Shown here in pieces: positions 1 through 8,604 of a stretch of DNA of 30,589 nt. Source of the stretch: JAEUOS01 sp964470865 (GTDB taxonomy: Bacteria > Pseudomonadota > Gammaproteobacteria > Burkholderiales > JAEUOS01); assembly GCA_964470865.1 (NCBI GenBank), contig CAYYFR010000055.1, forward strand, positions 1 through 30,589, given 5' to 3'. The position numbers and the translations under genes were made by a program. Within the stretch, counting starts at the first letter, position 1. Every line of letters begins with the position of its first letter. Below the pieces are notes generated by a model, which had not been told where the DNA came from, did not search any database, and was given only the letters and a program-made list of their open reading frames with translations.

Positions 1-1
1 A

Positions 2-1819
2 CTAAAACTGCTCTTCGCTCAACGCCAGAACGCCCTCGGCACCGCCGACAATCGAGGCCCGCAAGCCGCTGGCACGCGTGAGGATATGGTCCGCGTAGAA
101 ACGCGCGGTCTTGATCTTGGCGCTGTGGAAAGGGTCGCCCTTTTCGTGGGCGCTGCCGCTTTCAAGCTTGGCCTGCGCGATGAGCGCCGCGCGCGCCATG
201 TTCCAGCCGCCGATCACGCTGCCGGCTAACATCAGGTAGGGCACGCTGCCGGCGAACACGGCGCGAATGTCGGTGCGCGCATTGGCCGCCACGTAATCGA
301 CGACTTCCTCGAAGGCCTTGATTGCCAATGCCAGCTGATTGCGGATCACCGCCAGATCGCCACCGCCGTGGCCCGCCAGTTCGGCTTCGGTCTTGCGCAT
401 TTGCGCGATGATCGCCTTCGCGGTCTTGCCGCCATCGCGCGAGGTCTTGCGGCCGACCAGGTCGTTGGCCTGGATCGCGGTGGTGCCTTCGTAGATGGTG
501 AGGATGCGCGCATCGCGGTAGTACTGCGCGGCACCGGTTTCCTCGATGAAGCCCATGCCGCCATGCACCTGCACGCCAAGGGAAGTCACCTCCAGGCTCA
601 TCTCGGTGGAAAAGCCCTTGACGATCGGCACCATGTATTCGTAGAAGGCCTGGTTGTCGGCACGCGTCGCGGCATCCGGGTGATGCTGCGCTGCGTCGGC
701 GGCAGCCGCCGCGACATAGGCTGTGGCACGCGCGGCTTCGGTCAGGGCGCGCATGGTCATCAGCATGCGCCGCACATCGGGGTGGTGAATGATGGTGACA
801 GGCGCGGGCGAGCCTTCGACGGCACGCCCCTGCACGCGGTCACGCGCGAAGGTCACCGCCTTCTGGTAGGCGCGTTCGGCCACCGCCACGCCCTGCATGC
901 CAACGGCGAAACGCGCGGCGTTCATCATGATGAACATGTATTCGAGGCCGCGATTCTCCTCACCCACCAGGTGGCCGATCGCGCCGGCGCCGACCGCACC
1001 CTTGTTGTCGCCGAAGATCAGCACCGCCGTCGGGCTGGCGCGGATCCCCAGCTTGTGTTCGATCGAGGCGCAAAACACGTCGTTGCGCGCGCCCAGGCTG
1101 GCGTCGGCATTGAGCAGGAACTTGGGCACGATGAATAGGGAGATGCCCTTGACGCCTTCCGGTGCGCCCGGCGTGCGCGCCAGCACCAGATGGACGATGT
1201 TCTCGGCCATGTCGTGCTCGCCATAGGTGATGAATATCTTCTGGCCGAACACGCGGAACGAGCCGTCGCCCTGCGGCACCGCGCGCGAACGCACCAATGA
1301 AAGGTCGGAGCCGGCCTGCGACTCGGTCAGGTTCATGGTGCCGGTCCATTTGGCCGAAACCAGCTTGGGCAGGTAGGTTTCGCGCTGGGCCTCGGTGCCG
1401 GTCAGAAGGATCGCCTCGATGGCGCCATCGGACAAAAGCGGGCACAGGGCGAACGCCAGGTTGGCGCTGTTGATCATCTCGATGCCGGTGGTGGCAACGA
1501 GCTTCGGCAGGCCCTGACCGCCGTAATCGGCCGGAAAGTGCAGCCCCTGCCAGCCACCCTCGCCGAACTGGCGAAACGCCTCCTTGAAGCCCTTGGGCGT
1601 GGTCACGCTGCCGTCGGCATGGCGCACGCTGTGCTCGACGTCGCCGCTCCAGTTCAAGGGGCTCAGGACCTCGCTGCAAAAGCGCGCGTTCTCCTCGAGA
1701 ATCGCATCCACCGTTTCTTCGGTGGCATCGGTGCAACCGGGCAACTGGTTGATGGTGTTCAAACCGGCCAGCTCGCGCATGACGAACTTCATGTCCTTGA
1801 CCGGTGCGACATAGCTCAT
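2..1819 (-). CDS. Acyl-CoA dehydrogenase (FadE-like, about 605 aa)
   Basis: Predicted FAD enzyme that oxidises an acyl-CoA to the trans-2-enoyl-CoA in the cytoplasm and passes electrons to the electron-transfer flavoprotein. The protein has the usual order: an N-terminal helical domain, a middle beta domain (MNLTESQAGSDL near residue 165) and a C-terminal helical domain. The motif IYEGTTAIQ places the likely catalytic base at Glu444. The protein is about 200 residues longer than a classical 400-residue acyl-CoA dehydrogenase; the extra C-terminal domain is typical of the large FadE-like subfamily in proteobacteria. I start it at 1819 (MSYVAPVKD) because AAGGAG lies six bases upstream; an in-frame ATG at 1837 has no such site. 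The TAG stop at 2-4 is inside the window, so the gene is complete. It follows etfB and etfA on the same strand. Chain-length specificity cannot be told from the sequence. Confidence 0.93.
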   Translation of the reverse strand: MSYVAPVKDMKFVMRELAGLNTINQLPGCTDATEETVDAILEENARFCSEVLSPLNWSGDVEHSVRHADGSVTTPKGFKEAFRQFGEGGWQGLHFPADYGGQGLPKLVATTGIEMINSANLAFALCPLLSDGAIEAILLTGTEAQRETYLPKLVSAKWTGTMNLTESQAGSDLSLVRSRAVPQGDGSFRVFGQKIFITYGEHDMAENIVHLVLARTPGAPEGVKGISLFIVPKFLLNADASLGARNDVFCASIEHKLGIRASPTAVLIFGDNKGAVGAGAIGHLVGEENRGLEYMFIMMNAARFAVGMQGVAVAERAYQKAVTFARDRVQGRAVEGSPAPVTIIHHPDVRRMLMTMRALTEAARATAYVAAAAADAAQHHPDAATRADNQAFYEYMVPIVKGFSTEMSLEVTSLGVQVHGGMGFIEETGAAQYYRDARILTIYEGTTAIQANDLVGRKTSRDGGKTAKAIIAQMRKTEAELAGHGGGDLAVIRNQLALAIKAFEEVVDYVAANARTDIRAVFAGSVPYLMLAGSVIGGWNMARAALIAQAKLESGSAHEKGDPFHSAKIKTARFYADHILTRASGLRASIVGGAEGVLALSEEQF

Positions 1820-1839
1820 GGAAATCTCCTTGTGCATTG

Positions 1840-1867
1840 AAAAAAGGGCGCACCCGGTGCGCCCTTT
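1840..1867 (-). terminator. Intrinsic terminator between etfA and the acyl-CoA dehydrogenase gene
   Basis: Two 12-base arms (1843-1854 and 1856-1867) are perfectly complementary, with a GC-rich core (GGGCGCACC). Read on the minus strand, the hairpin is followed by six U (the A run at 1840-1845). It lies 22 bases past the etfA stop and about 20 bases before the dehydrogenase start. It may end etfBA transcripts fully, or partly so that the dehydrogenase is made in lower amounts. Confidence 0.8.
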
Positions 1868-1888
1868 GTCGGCACCAGCCGCTTTCGG

Positions 1889-2821
1889 CTAGCCCAGTTC
1901 CTTGATCAATTCCGGCACGATCGTGAAAAGGTCGCCGACGATGCCGTAGTCGGCCACCGAAAAGATCGGCGCTTCGGCGTCCTTGTTGATGGCCACGATC
2001 ACCTTGGAATCCTTCATCCCGGCCAGGTGCTGGATGGCACCTGAAATGCCGACGGCGATATACAGGTTGGGCGCGACGATCTTGCCGGTTTGCCCGACCT
2101 GCCAGTCGTTGGGCACGAAGCCCGCGTCCACCGCCGCGCGCGAGGCGCCCATGGCGGCACCGAGCTTGTCGGCCAGCGGTTCGAGCAGCTTGAAATTCTC
2201 GCCCGAGCCCATGCCGCGACCACCGGAGACGATCACCTTGGCGCCTGCCAGTTCGGGCCGCTCGGATTTCGCGACTTCGCGCGAGATGAAGGCGGAGATG
2301 CCGGCATCGGCCACGGTGGCCACGTTCTCGACCGCAGCCGAACCGCCGGTCGCGGCCACCGCGTCAAATCCGGTGGTGCGCACCGTGATGATCTTGATGC
2401 TATCGGGTGATTGCACGGTCGCCAGCGCATTGCCGGCATAGATCGGACGCACGAAAGTATCGGGCGCCTCGACGGCTACGATCTCGGAGATCTGTTGCGA
2501 ATCGAGGACTGCCGCCACGCGCGGCATGATGTTCTTGCCGTTGGGCGTGGCCGGCGCCAGGATGTGCGAATAGCCGCCGGCCAATGCCACTACTTGCGCG
2601 GCGACGTTTTCGGCCAGGGCATCGGCGAAATGCGGCGCATCGGCCACCAGCACCTTGGACACGCCGGCGATCTGCGCGGCGGCCTGCGCTACCGCGCCGC
2701 AATTGGCGCCAGCCACCAGCACATGAATGTCGCCACCGATCCTGGCCGCGGCCGCAACGGTATTGAGGGTTGCGCCCTTGAGGGTCGCGTTGTCGTGTTC
2801 TGCGATTACGAGGCAAGCCAT
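1889..2821 (-). CDS. etfA: Electron transfer flavoprotein subunit alpha
   Basis: Alpha subunit (310 aa) of the soluble FAD-containing heterodimer that takes electrons from acyl-CoA dehydrogenases and passes them to ETF:quinone oxidoreductase. The N-terminal part (residues 1-190) is the ETF alpha/beta fold beginning MACLVIAEHDN. The C-terminal FAD-binding domain carries SGGRGMGSGENF, GQTGKIVAPNLYIA and GISGAIQHLAGM, which are hallmark sequences of this family. Length is normal. GGGAG lies about 11 bases upstream of the ATG. It follows etfB by 64 bases on the same strand, the usual betaproteobacterial order, and precedes an acyl-CoA dehydrogenase gene that probably encodes one of its partners. 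Confidence 0.96.
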   Translation of the reverse strand: MACLVIAEHDNATLKGATLNTVAAAARIGGDIHVLVAGANCGAVAQAAAQIAGVSKVLVADAPHFADALAENVAAQVVALAGGYSHILAPATPNGKNIMPRVAAVLDSQQISEIVAVEAPDTFVRPIYAGNALATVQSPDSIKIITVRTTGFDAVAATGGSAAVENVATVADAGISAFISREVAKSERPELAGAKVIVSGGRGMGSGENFKLLEPLADKLGAAMGASRAAVDAGFVPNDWQVGQTGKIVAPNLYIAVGISGAIQHLAGMKDSKVIVAINKDAEAPIFSVADYGIVGDLFTIVPELIKELG

Positions 2822-2885
2822 GCTGCTATCACTCCCGGAATGTCTTGATCGATCCCCGCGCGCGGGGCTGATTTGACGCGAAGGG

Positions 2886-3635
2886 TCAAATCACCTTTGC
2901 TTCAGTCTTGAGTTTCATGACCAAGGTGGCCACGTCCGGCACCTTGATCCCGGCGCTGCGCTTGGGCGGCTCGGTGACCTTCAGGGTTTTCAGGCGCGGC
3001 GCCACATCCACCCCCAGATCAGCCGGCTTGAAATTCTCCATCAGCTTTTTCTTCGCCTTCATGATGTTGGGCAGGGTCACGTAGCGCGGCTCATTCAGGC
3101 GCAGGTCGGTGGTGACCACCGCCGGCAGGTTGATCCTGATGGTCTCCAAGCCACCGTCAACCTCGCGCGTGACCTGCGCCTTGCCGTCGGCGATTGCGAC
3201 CTTGGAGGCGAAGGTGGCCTGCGGCCAGCCCAGCAGGGCCGCAAGCATCTGCCCGGTCTGGTTGGAGTCGTCGTCGATCGCCTGCTTGCCCAGGATCATC
3301 AGGCCCGGCGCCTCCTTCCTGGCTACCGCGGCGAGCAATTTGGCGACCGCCAGCGGCTGCAGCTCGACGTCGGTTTCGACCAGAATCGCACGGTCGGCAC
3401 CGATCGCCAGCGCCGTGCGCAGCGTCTCCTGGCAGGCCAGGATGCCGCAGGACACCGCGATCACTTCGGTGACGACCCCGGCTTCCTTGAGGCGCATCGC
3501 CTCCTCGACTGCGATTTCGTCGAAGGGATTCATCGACATCTTCACATTCGCGGTCTCGACGCCGGTCTGGTCGGCCTTGACGCGTACTTTCACGTTGTAA
3601 TCGACAACGCGCTTGACAGGAACAAGGACTTTCAT
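2886..3635 (-). CDS. etfB: Electron transfer flavoprotein subunit beta
   Basis: Beta subunit (249 aa) of the electron transfer flavoprotein; it holds AMP and carries the recognition loop that docks on partner dehydrogenases. The protein begins MKVLVPVKRVVDYNVKVRV, as in the family, and contains NPFDEIAVEEAMRLKE and LGKQAIDDDSNQTGQMLA, both strongly conserved ETF-beta segments. The frame stays open upstream to 3779, but the upstream residues do not resemble the family, so I start it at 3635. The ribosome site is weak (GAGAC). A perfect TATAAT lies 48 bases upstream. It is the first gene of an etfB-etfA cluster. Confidence 0.96.
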   Translation of the reverse strand: MKVLVPVKRVVDYNVKVRVKADQTGVETANVKMSMNPFDEIAVEEAMRLKEAGVVTEVIAVSCGILACQETLRTALAIGADRAILVETDVELQPLAVAKLLAAVARKEAPGLMILGKQAIDDDSNQTGQMLAALLGWPQATFASKVAIADGKAQVTREVDGGLETIRINLPAVVTTDLRLNEPRYVTLPNIMKAKKKLMENFKPADLGVDVAPRLKTLKVTEPPKRSAGIKVPDVATLVMKLKTEAKVI

Positions 3636-3683
3636 ATTGTCTCGGCTGGTAAATGATTGACAGGTGCTTGAACGAACCTTGGA

Positions 3684-3689
3684 ATTATA
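3684..3689 (-). promoter_or_regulatory. Likely -10 box of the etfBA promoter
   Basis: On the minus strand this reads TATAAT, a perfect sigma-70 -10 hexamer, 48 bases before the etfB ATG. The hexamer 17 bases further upstream (GCGAAC, about 3707-3712) is a poor -35 match, so an activator or a long leader may be involved. Confidence 0.45.
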
Positions 3690-3771
3690 GGGGAACTGGC
3701 GGCCCGGTTCGCTATCGCCCGCACGACAAGTGTGTGCAAATCCGAGTAGCCCGCCGATTCCCTTGCACCCG

Positions 3772-3864
3772 GTTTTCAATGCGCAGTCCGGGCACTTGCG
3801 AAAAATGCCGGGGGTTGTTGGTCACCAGCAGCGCCCCCCTTAAAGCCGATCATGCAAGAATGTC
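3772..3864 (-). pseudogene. C-terminal relic of a VapC-type PIN-domain toxin
   Basis: Read on the minus strand, this intergenic stretch encodes GALLVTNNPRHFSQVPGLRI followed by EN. That matches the C-terminal end of VapC/PIN ribonucleases (typically GA-LVTNN-REF-RVPGL-EN). A stop codon at 3850-3852 interrupts the same frame after DILA, where the intact family has DLLIAAHA. No start codon, N-terminal acidic residues or antitoxin gene remains. The tail overlaps the etfB promoter area, so the remnant lies in its 5' flank. The identification rests on the motif alone but is fairly specific. Confidence 0.6.
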
Positions 3865-3916
3865 ACCGGCACGAATCCACTGACTCCCCTGACGCATCCA
3901 CCTTCAATCCAGGCCA

Positions 3917-4288
3917 ATGATCCCCCAAGCGGGCAAGCCTATCAACTCCGACCCGCTGCCCGCAGGCTGCTACCGGCTTGGCGGCAGCGCAGCATCGATT
4001 GCCTATGGCATGAACCGCTTTTGCCACGCCCTGCTGGTGGCGGCTAACCGTGACGCCTTCAAGGCCGACCCGGCCGCCGCGATGCAGGCGGCGGGCCTGT
4101 CGCCTGCGGAAACCGCGATGGTGAACGCCCGCGACTGGCTGGGGCTGGTGCGCCATGGCGTGAGTCCGTTCCTGCTGTTTCGCCTGTCCGGCGCCCTGGG
4201 CATGGGTTTGGCTGCGACGGGCGCGCAAATGCGCGGGCAGACGCTGGAGGAATTCATGCAAACCCGCAAGATCACCGGCGCGCGCTGA
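3917..4288 (+). CDS. ligA: LigA-like small subunit of a class III extradiol dioxygenase
   Basis: Small helical alpha subunit (123 aa) of a protocatechuate 4,5-dioxygenase-type enzyme. In this family the alpha subunit caps the active site of the iron-bearing beta subunit. Segments typical of LigA include MNRFCHALLVAANRDAF, AAMQAAGLSPAE and ARDWLGLVRHGVSPFLLFR. The length agrees with LigA-type subunits (about 120-140 aa). Its stop codon shares one base with the start of the beta subunit gene (TGATG), which suggests translational coupling and equal amounts. The ribosome site is weak. The exact substrate (protocatechuate, gallate or another catechol) is not determined; the gene symbol reflects family resemblance. 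Confidence 0.85.
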   Translation: MIPQAGKPINSDPLPAGCYRLGGSAASIAYGMNRFCHALLVAANRDAFKADPAAAMQAAGLSPAETAMVNARDWLGLVRHGVSPFLLFRLSGALGMGLAATGAQMRGQTLEEFMQTRKITGAR

Positions 4289-5154
4289 TGGCAACCATCG
4301 TCGGTGGTCTCGGATCCCCGCACGCGCCTTCGATCGGCGCGGCGATCGATCGCGGACTGACCCAAGCACCCGACTGGAAACCGCTGTTCGATGGTTACCA
4401 GCCGATGCGTCAGTGGCTCGCCGAAAAGCGGCCGGACGTGCTGATCATGATCTACAACGATCATTTCACCTCGCTTTTTCTGGACAATCTGCCGACCTTC
4501 GCCCTGAGTGTGGCGCCAGTGCACCGCATCGCCGACGAAGGCTTTGGCCCGCGCCCGCTGCCGCCAGTGCCAGGCGATGCGCAACTGGCCTGGCATCTTG
4601 CCAACGCGCTGGTGGCCGACGAATTCGACCTGTCGATCAGCCACGACCTGCCGCTCGACCACGGCTGCCTGACACCGCTGTCGGCGCTGTGGGACTGGAC
4701 TGCCGGCTGGCCCGGCCGGGTGGTACCGATCCAGATCAACGTGCTGCAGTTTCCGCTGCCGAGCGCGCGTCGCTGCTTTCGCCTGGGGCAGGCGATCCGC
4801 CGCGCGGTACTGGCATACCCCGTCGATTGCAAGGTCGCCATCGTCGGCACCGGCGGCTTGTCGCACCAGTTGGGTGGCGAACGCTTTGGTTTCATCAACC
4901 CTGTGTGGGACGAGGAATTTCTCGACCGCCTGGAAACCGAGCCGGAATCGCTGGCGGCCATGAGTCACCGTGAATTCATCGAACGCGGCGGCACCGAGGG
5001 CATCGAGGAAATCATGTGGCTGTGCATGCGCGGCGCGCTGGCCCCGAAAGTGCGCCGGGTGCACCGCAATTACTACCATGCAACGCTCACCGGTTATGGC
5101 CAACTGGTGCTAGAGGACATGGCCTACGAACCGGCGCAAGCACTGACTACTTGA
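4288..5154 (+). CDS. ligB: LigB-like catalytic subunit of a class III extradiol dioxygenase
   Basis: Catalytic beta subunit (288 aa) that uses Fe(II) and O2 to cleave a catechol ring next to a hydroxyl group. The residues known from Sphingobium LigB (His12, His61, Glu242 for iron; His195 as acid/base) line up with His12 (GLGSPHAP), His59 (IYNDHF), Glu240 (GIEEIMWL) and His193 (GTGGLSHQLGG) here, a uniform shift of two after the first. All key residues are therefore present. The start overlaps the ligA stop. The next gene, hmgA, follows after 28 bases on the same strand, so the three are probably one transcript. Protocatechuate 4,5-cleavage is the best guess; gallate or a methylated catechol is also possible. 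Confidence 0.9.
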   Translation: MATIVGGLGSPHAPSIGAAIDRGLTQAPDWKPLFDGYQPMRQWLAEKRPDVLIMIYNDHFTSLFLDNLPTFALSVAPVHRIADEGFGPRPLPPVPGDAQLAWHLANALVADEFDLSISHDLPLDHGCLTPLSALWDWTAGWPGRVVPIQINVLQFPLPSARRCFRLGQAIRRAVLAYPVDCKVAIVGTGGLSHQLGGERFGFINPVWDEEFLDRLETEPESLAAMSHREFIERGGTEGIEEIMWLCMRGALAPKVRRVHRNYYHATLTGYGQLVLEDMAYEPAQALTT

Positions 5155-5182
5155 GCGACCTGAACACAAACGGAGATTCGGC

Positions 5183-6496
5183 ATGAGCATTTCTGGCACC
5201 CCCACAGCAGCCGGACTGCAATATCAGAGCGGCTTTGGCAACCACTTCGCCACCGAGGCGGTAGCCGGCGCCCTGCCCGACGGCCGCAACTCGCCGCAAC
5301 GCGCGCCCCACGGCCTGTATGCGGAACTGATCTCCGGCACCGCCTTCACCGCACCGCGCGCGCAAAACCTGCGCACCTGGATGTACCGCATGCGGCCCTC
5401 GGCCATGCAGCGCCCCTACCGGCGCGGCAATGACGGCACCTGGCAAAGCCCGCCGTTCAACGAAGTCGAGACACCGGCGAATCGGCTGCGCTGGAACCCG
5501 TGGCCGCTGCCTTCGACTCCCACCGATTTCATCGACGGCATGGTCAGCATCGCCGGCAACGGCGACGTCCACATGCAAAGCGGCGTGGCCGCGCATGTCT
5601 ACTGCGCCAACCGTTCGATGAACCATCGCTACCTGGTCAATTCAGACGCAGAAATGCTGCTGGTGCCGCAGCAGGGCGGCCTGCAACTGCACACCGAGAT
5701 GGGGCGCCTCGATGTGGCGCCGGGCGAGATCGCGCTGCTGCCGCGCGGCGTGCGCTTCCGGGTCGCATTGGCGGCGCCCGAGGCGCGCGGCTATGTGTGC
5801 GAGAACTTCGGCGCGGCGTTTCGCCTGCCCGAACTCGGGCCGATCGGCTCCAACGGCCTGGCCAATGCGCGCGACTTCGTAGCGCCGGTCGCTGCGTTCG
5901 AAAACAGCGACGGCCCGGTCGAAGTGGTGAACCGTTTCCAGGGCCATGCCTGGACCAGCCAACTTGATCACTCGCCGCTGGACGTGGTGGCCTGGCACGG
6001 CAACCTCACGCCGTGCAAGTACGACCTCGCGCGTTTCATGGCGATCGGCAGCATTTCCTTCGACCACCCCGACCCCTCGATCTTCACCGTGCTGACTTCG
6101 CCCGCGGAAATTGCGGGCGTGGCCAATTGCGATTTTGTAATTTTCCCGCCGCGCTGGCTGGTCGCCGAAGGCACTTTCCGCCCGCCCTGGTTTCACCGCA
6201 ACGTGATGAGTGAATTGATGGGCCTGATCAAGGGCGTATACGACGCCAAGGCCGAAGGCTTCCTGCCCGGTGGCATCAGCCTGCACAACAGCATGCTGCC
6301 GCATGGCCCGGATGTCGCCACTTTCGAGAAGGCCAGCGCGGCGGATCTGCAGCCGCACAAGATCGACAACACCATGGCCTTCATGTTCGAAAGCCGCCAT
6401 GTGTTCCGCCCGACCGCGCAGGCGCTGGCAGCGCCCCAGCTACAAGCCGACTACGACAATGTGTGGAACGGCTTTGGCAACATGTTCAAGGGTTGA
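5183..6496 (+). CDS. hmgA: Homogentisate 1,2-dioxygenase
   Basis: Fe(II) dioxygenase (437 aa) that opens homogentisate to maleylacetoacetate in tyrosine and phenylalanine breakdown. Family signatures run the whole length: YQSGFGNHFATEA at the N terminus, FIDGMVSIAGNGD, and RPPWFHRNVMSELMGLI near the C terminus. The human enzyme's iron ligands His335, Glu341 and His371 correspond to His338, Glu344 and His374 here, with identical spacing. The length is full. GGAGA precedes the ATG. It sits 28 bases after the LigB-like gene. The usual next enzymes, maleylacetoacetate isomerase and fumarylacetoacetase, are not in this window. Confidence 0.97.
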   Translation: MSISGTPTAAGLQYQSGFGNHFATEAVAGALPDGRNSPQRAPHGLYAELISGTAFTAPRAQNLRTWMYRMRPSAMQRPYRRGNDGTWQSPPFNEVETPANRLRWNPWPLPSTPTDFIDGMVSIAGNGDVHMQSGVAAHVYCANRSMNHRYLVNSDAEMLLVPQQGGLQLHTEMGRLDVAPGEIALLPRGVRFRVALAAPEARGYVCENFGAAFRLPELGPIGSNGLANARDFVAPVAAFENSDGPVEVVNRFQGHAWTSQLDHSPLDVVAWHGNLTPCKYDLARFMAIGSISFDHPDPSIFTVLTSPAEIAGVANCDFVIFPPRWLVAEGTFRPPWFHRNVMSELMGLIKGVYDAKAEGFLPGGISLHNSMLPHGPDVATFEKASAADLQPHKIDNTMAFMFESRHVFRPTAQALAAPQLQADYDNVWNGFGNMFKG

Positions 6497-6762
6497 TCAC
6501 ACACCCGGTGATGCGCCGTCGGGCCTTGCCGCGGGTGGGCGTAGCCGATTTTTTTCGTGACAGCAGCGCCGCGCCTATCGCAATCAAGTCGCGCACGGCA
6601 TGCACGGCGTGCACCGCACGGCAGCGCGCCTGCGACCAAAGCCCTGGCGTAGACTCGGGCGGGGTCGGGTTGCCGTGCCCGCGTCCAACCTTGCCTCGGG
6701 CAGTTTCGAGCCAACGCAATCTGCACATTGCGCATATGTTTCTTCCAACAGGCGAGACCTGA

Positions 6763-8370
6763 ATGACCGCAACAAATCGGGCCGGCGTGCTCGACATACT
6801 GATCGTCGGCGCCGGTTTCGCCGGCCTCTACATGCTCTACAAGGCGCGCCAAACGGGACTGTCGGCACGCGTGATCGAAGCTGCCAACGGCGTCGGCGGC
6901 ACCTGGCACCACAACCGCTATCCCGGTGCACGCGTCGACATCCAGAGCATGGAGTATTCATTCCAGGCCTTTCCCGGGTTGCAGCAGGCATGGCACTGGA
7001 CCGAGCGCTACGCCGCGCAACCGGAGCTGCTGCGCTATGCCAACCATATTGCCGACCACTTCGCCTTGCGCGACGGCATCGAGCTCGATACCAGGATCAC
7101 CGGCGCCGCATTCGATGAAAAGGCCGGGCGCTGGCGCATCCAGGGCGCAGCCGGCAAACACTGGCAGGCGCGCTTCCTGGTGCTGGCAAGCGGCCCGCTT
7201 TCGTCGCCCAATACGCCCGCCTTCAAGGGGCTGGAACGCTTTGCCGGCAGCGTCCATCACACCGCACAATGGCCGCACCGGCCGGTGGATTTCGCGGGCA
7301 AACGGGTGGCCATCATCGGCACCGGCTCCTCGGCGGTGCAGGCCATTCCGCTGATCGCGGCCGAAGCATGCGAGCTCACCATATTTCAGCGCACCGCCGC
7401 CTATGCGGTACCGGCACACAACGGCCCGCTGGACCCGGCCTACGAGGCACGCATCAAGGCCGATTACGACGGCTTTCGCGCGCGCAACAGCCGCATGCCG
7501 GCGGGCATCGGTTGCGAGTTGCCACCCAACCCGCAATCGGCACTGACGGCCAGCGCGGAAGAACTCGACGCCGGGTTCGAGGCACGCTGGCAGGTCGGCG
7601 GCTTCAGCTTTCTGGGAGCGTTTTACGACATCCTCCTTGATGCACGCGCCAACGCGCTGGCCGCCGAATTCATCCGCCACAAGATCAGGTCCGTTGTACA
7701 CGACCCGGCAACGGCGGCATTGCTGTCGCCACAACACACGCTGGGCTGCAAGCGCCTGTGCGTGGACTCAGGCTATTACGCGACCTACAACCGCGCCAAT
7801 GTCCATCTGGTCGACGTAAGCAAGCACCCGATCGACGAGATCACACCGACCGGCCTTGTCACCTGCGGCCGCGAGTATGTGTTTGACGAACTGGTGCTGG
7901 CCACCGGCTTCGACGCCATGACCGGCACCCTGATGCGCATGGACCTGCGCGGCCGCGGCGGCCTTTGCATCCAGGAAAAATGGCGCGCCGGTCCACTCAA
8001 CTACCTTGGGCTTGCCATCGCCGGTTTTCCCAACCTGTTCAACATTGGCGGCCCGGGCAGCACCTCGGCCTTCACCAACCTGACCCTTTCGATCGAGCAC
8101 CATGTCGACTGGATCGCCGATTGCATCGCACACCTGCAGGCAGGCGGGCACACGACGATCGAGGCGAGCGCGCAAGCCGAAGCCGCCTGGATCGAGCATG
8201 TCAACGCCGTGGCGCAACGCACCCTGTTCCTCACCTGCAACTCCTGGTATCTGGGCGCCAACATACCGGGCAAGCCGCGCATGTTCATGCCGCTGGTCGG
8301 GTTTCCGGCCTATGCCGAGCGCTGCGCGAAAGTCGCGCGCCATGGCTATGCAGGATTCGTCCTGACCTAG
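6763..8370 (+). CDS. Flavin-containing Baeyer-Villiger-type monooxygenase
   Basis: Class B flavoprotein monooxygenase (535 aa) expected to use NADPH and O2 to insert oxygen next to a carbonyl, turning a ketone into an ester or lactone. It has an FAD-binding GAGFAG near residue 16, GVGGTWHHNRYPGARVD, the Baeyer-Villiger fingerprint FAGSVHHTAQWP at residues 160-171 (consensus F-x-G-x3-H-x3-W-P), and a second Rossmann motif IIGTGSSA near 185. The length agrees with the cyclohexanone or phenylacetone monooxygenase type. It starts 266 bases after hmgA. The intervening region holds no gene and no clear promoter that I can see. The substrate is unknown; a steroid, cyclic ketone or aryl ketone would be normal for this family. 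Confidence 0.92.
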   Translation: MTATNRAGVLDILIVGAGFAGLYMLYKARQTGLSARVIEAANGVGGTWHHNRYPGARVDIQSMEYSFQAFPGLQQAWHWTERYAAQPELLRYANHIADHFALRDGIELDTRITGAAFDEKAGRWRIQGAAGKHWQARFLVLASGPLSSPNTPAFKGLERFAGSVHHTAQWPHRPVDFAGKRVAIIGTGSSAVQAIPLIAAEACELTIFQRTAAYAVPAHNGPLDPAYEARIKADYDGFRARNSRMPAGIGCELPPNPQSALTASAEELDAGFEARWQVGGFSFLGAFYDILLDARANALAAEFIRHKIRSVVHDPATAALLSPQHTLGCKRLCVDSGYYATYNRANVHLVDVSKHPIDEITPTGLVTCGREYVFDELVLATGFDAMTGTLMRMDLRGRGGLCIQEKWRAGPLNYLGLAIAGFPNLFNIGGPGSTSAFTNLTLSIEHHVDWIADCIAHLQAGGHTTIEASAQAEAAWIEHVNAVAQRTLFLTCNSWYLGANIPGKPRMFMPLVGFPAYAERCAKVARHGYAGFVLT

Positions 8371-8373
8371 CCT

Positions 8374-8395
8374 AAAAAAGCCGCAGCGGCGGCTT
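8374..8395 (-). terminator. Minus-strand intrinsic terminator
   Basis: Arms AAGCCGC (8378-8384) and GCGGCTT (8389-8395) form a 7-bp stem with a 4-base loop. On the minus strand the stem runs into six U (A run at 8374-8379). It abuts the end of the plus-strand monooxygenase gene, so it would stop antisense transcription entering that gene, possibly read-through from the RNA candidate upstream. Confidence 0.55.
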
Positions 8396-8569
8396 GCGCT
8401 CAGCGCCGCCCTGCGTTGAAACCAGGGTGAGCCCAGGGTGATCCCAGGCAGGAGCACGCACCATGGCACGGCACCCGAAGCCCGATAACGGTGCGCCGCG
8501 CAGAACCCACAACACGCAACGATCATCCAGGCTACGGCACACACGACGCGCCAAAGTGTCCATGCACCC

Positions 8570-8604
8570 AAAAAAAGCCCCGACCAGGTTTCCCGGGTCG
8601 GGGC
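8570..8604 (-). terminator. Intrinsic terminator of the small RNA candidate
   Basis: Perfect 9-bp GC-rich stem (8577-8585 with 8596-8604), 10-base loop, then seven U on the minus strand. It has no U tract on the plus strand, so it is directional. Confidence 0.8.

Noticed and set aside
4003..5103. Minus-strand open frame opposite the LigA/LigB-like genes
   Set aside because: The plus-strand proteins carry all catalytic residues; the antisense frame looks like composition only.
6549..6555. Seven T after hmgA as a possible terminator
   Set aside because: No stable stem of useful length lies directly upstream on the plus strand.
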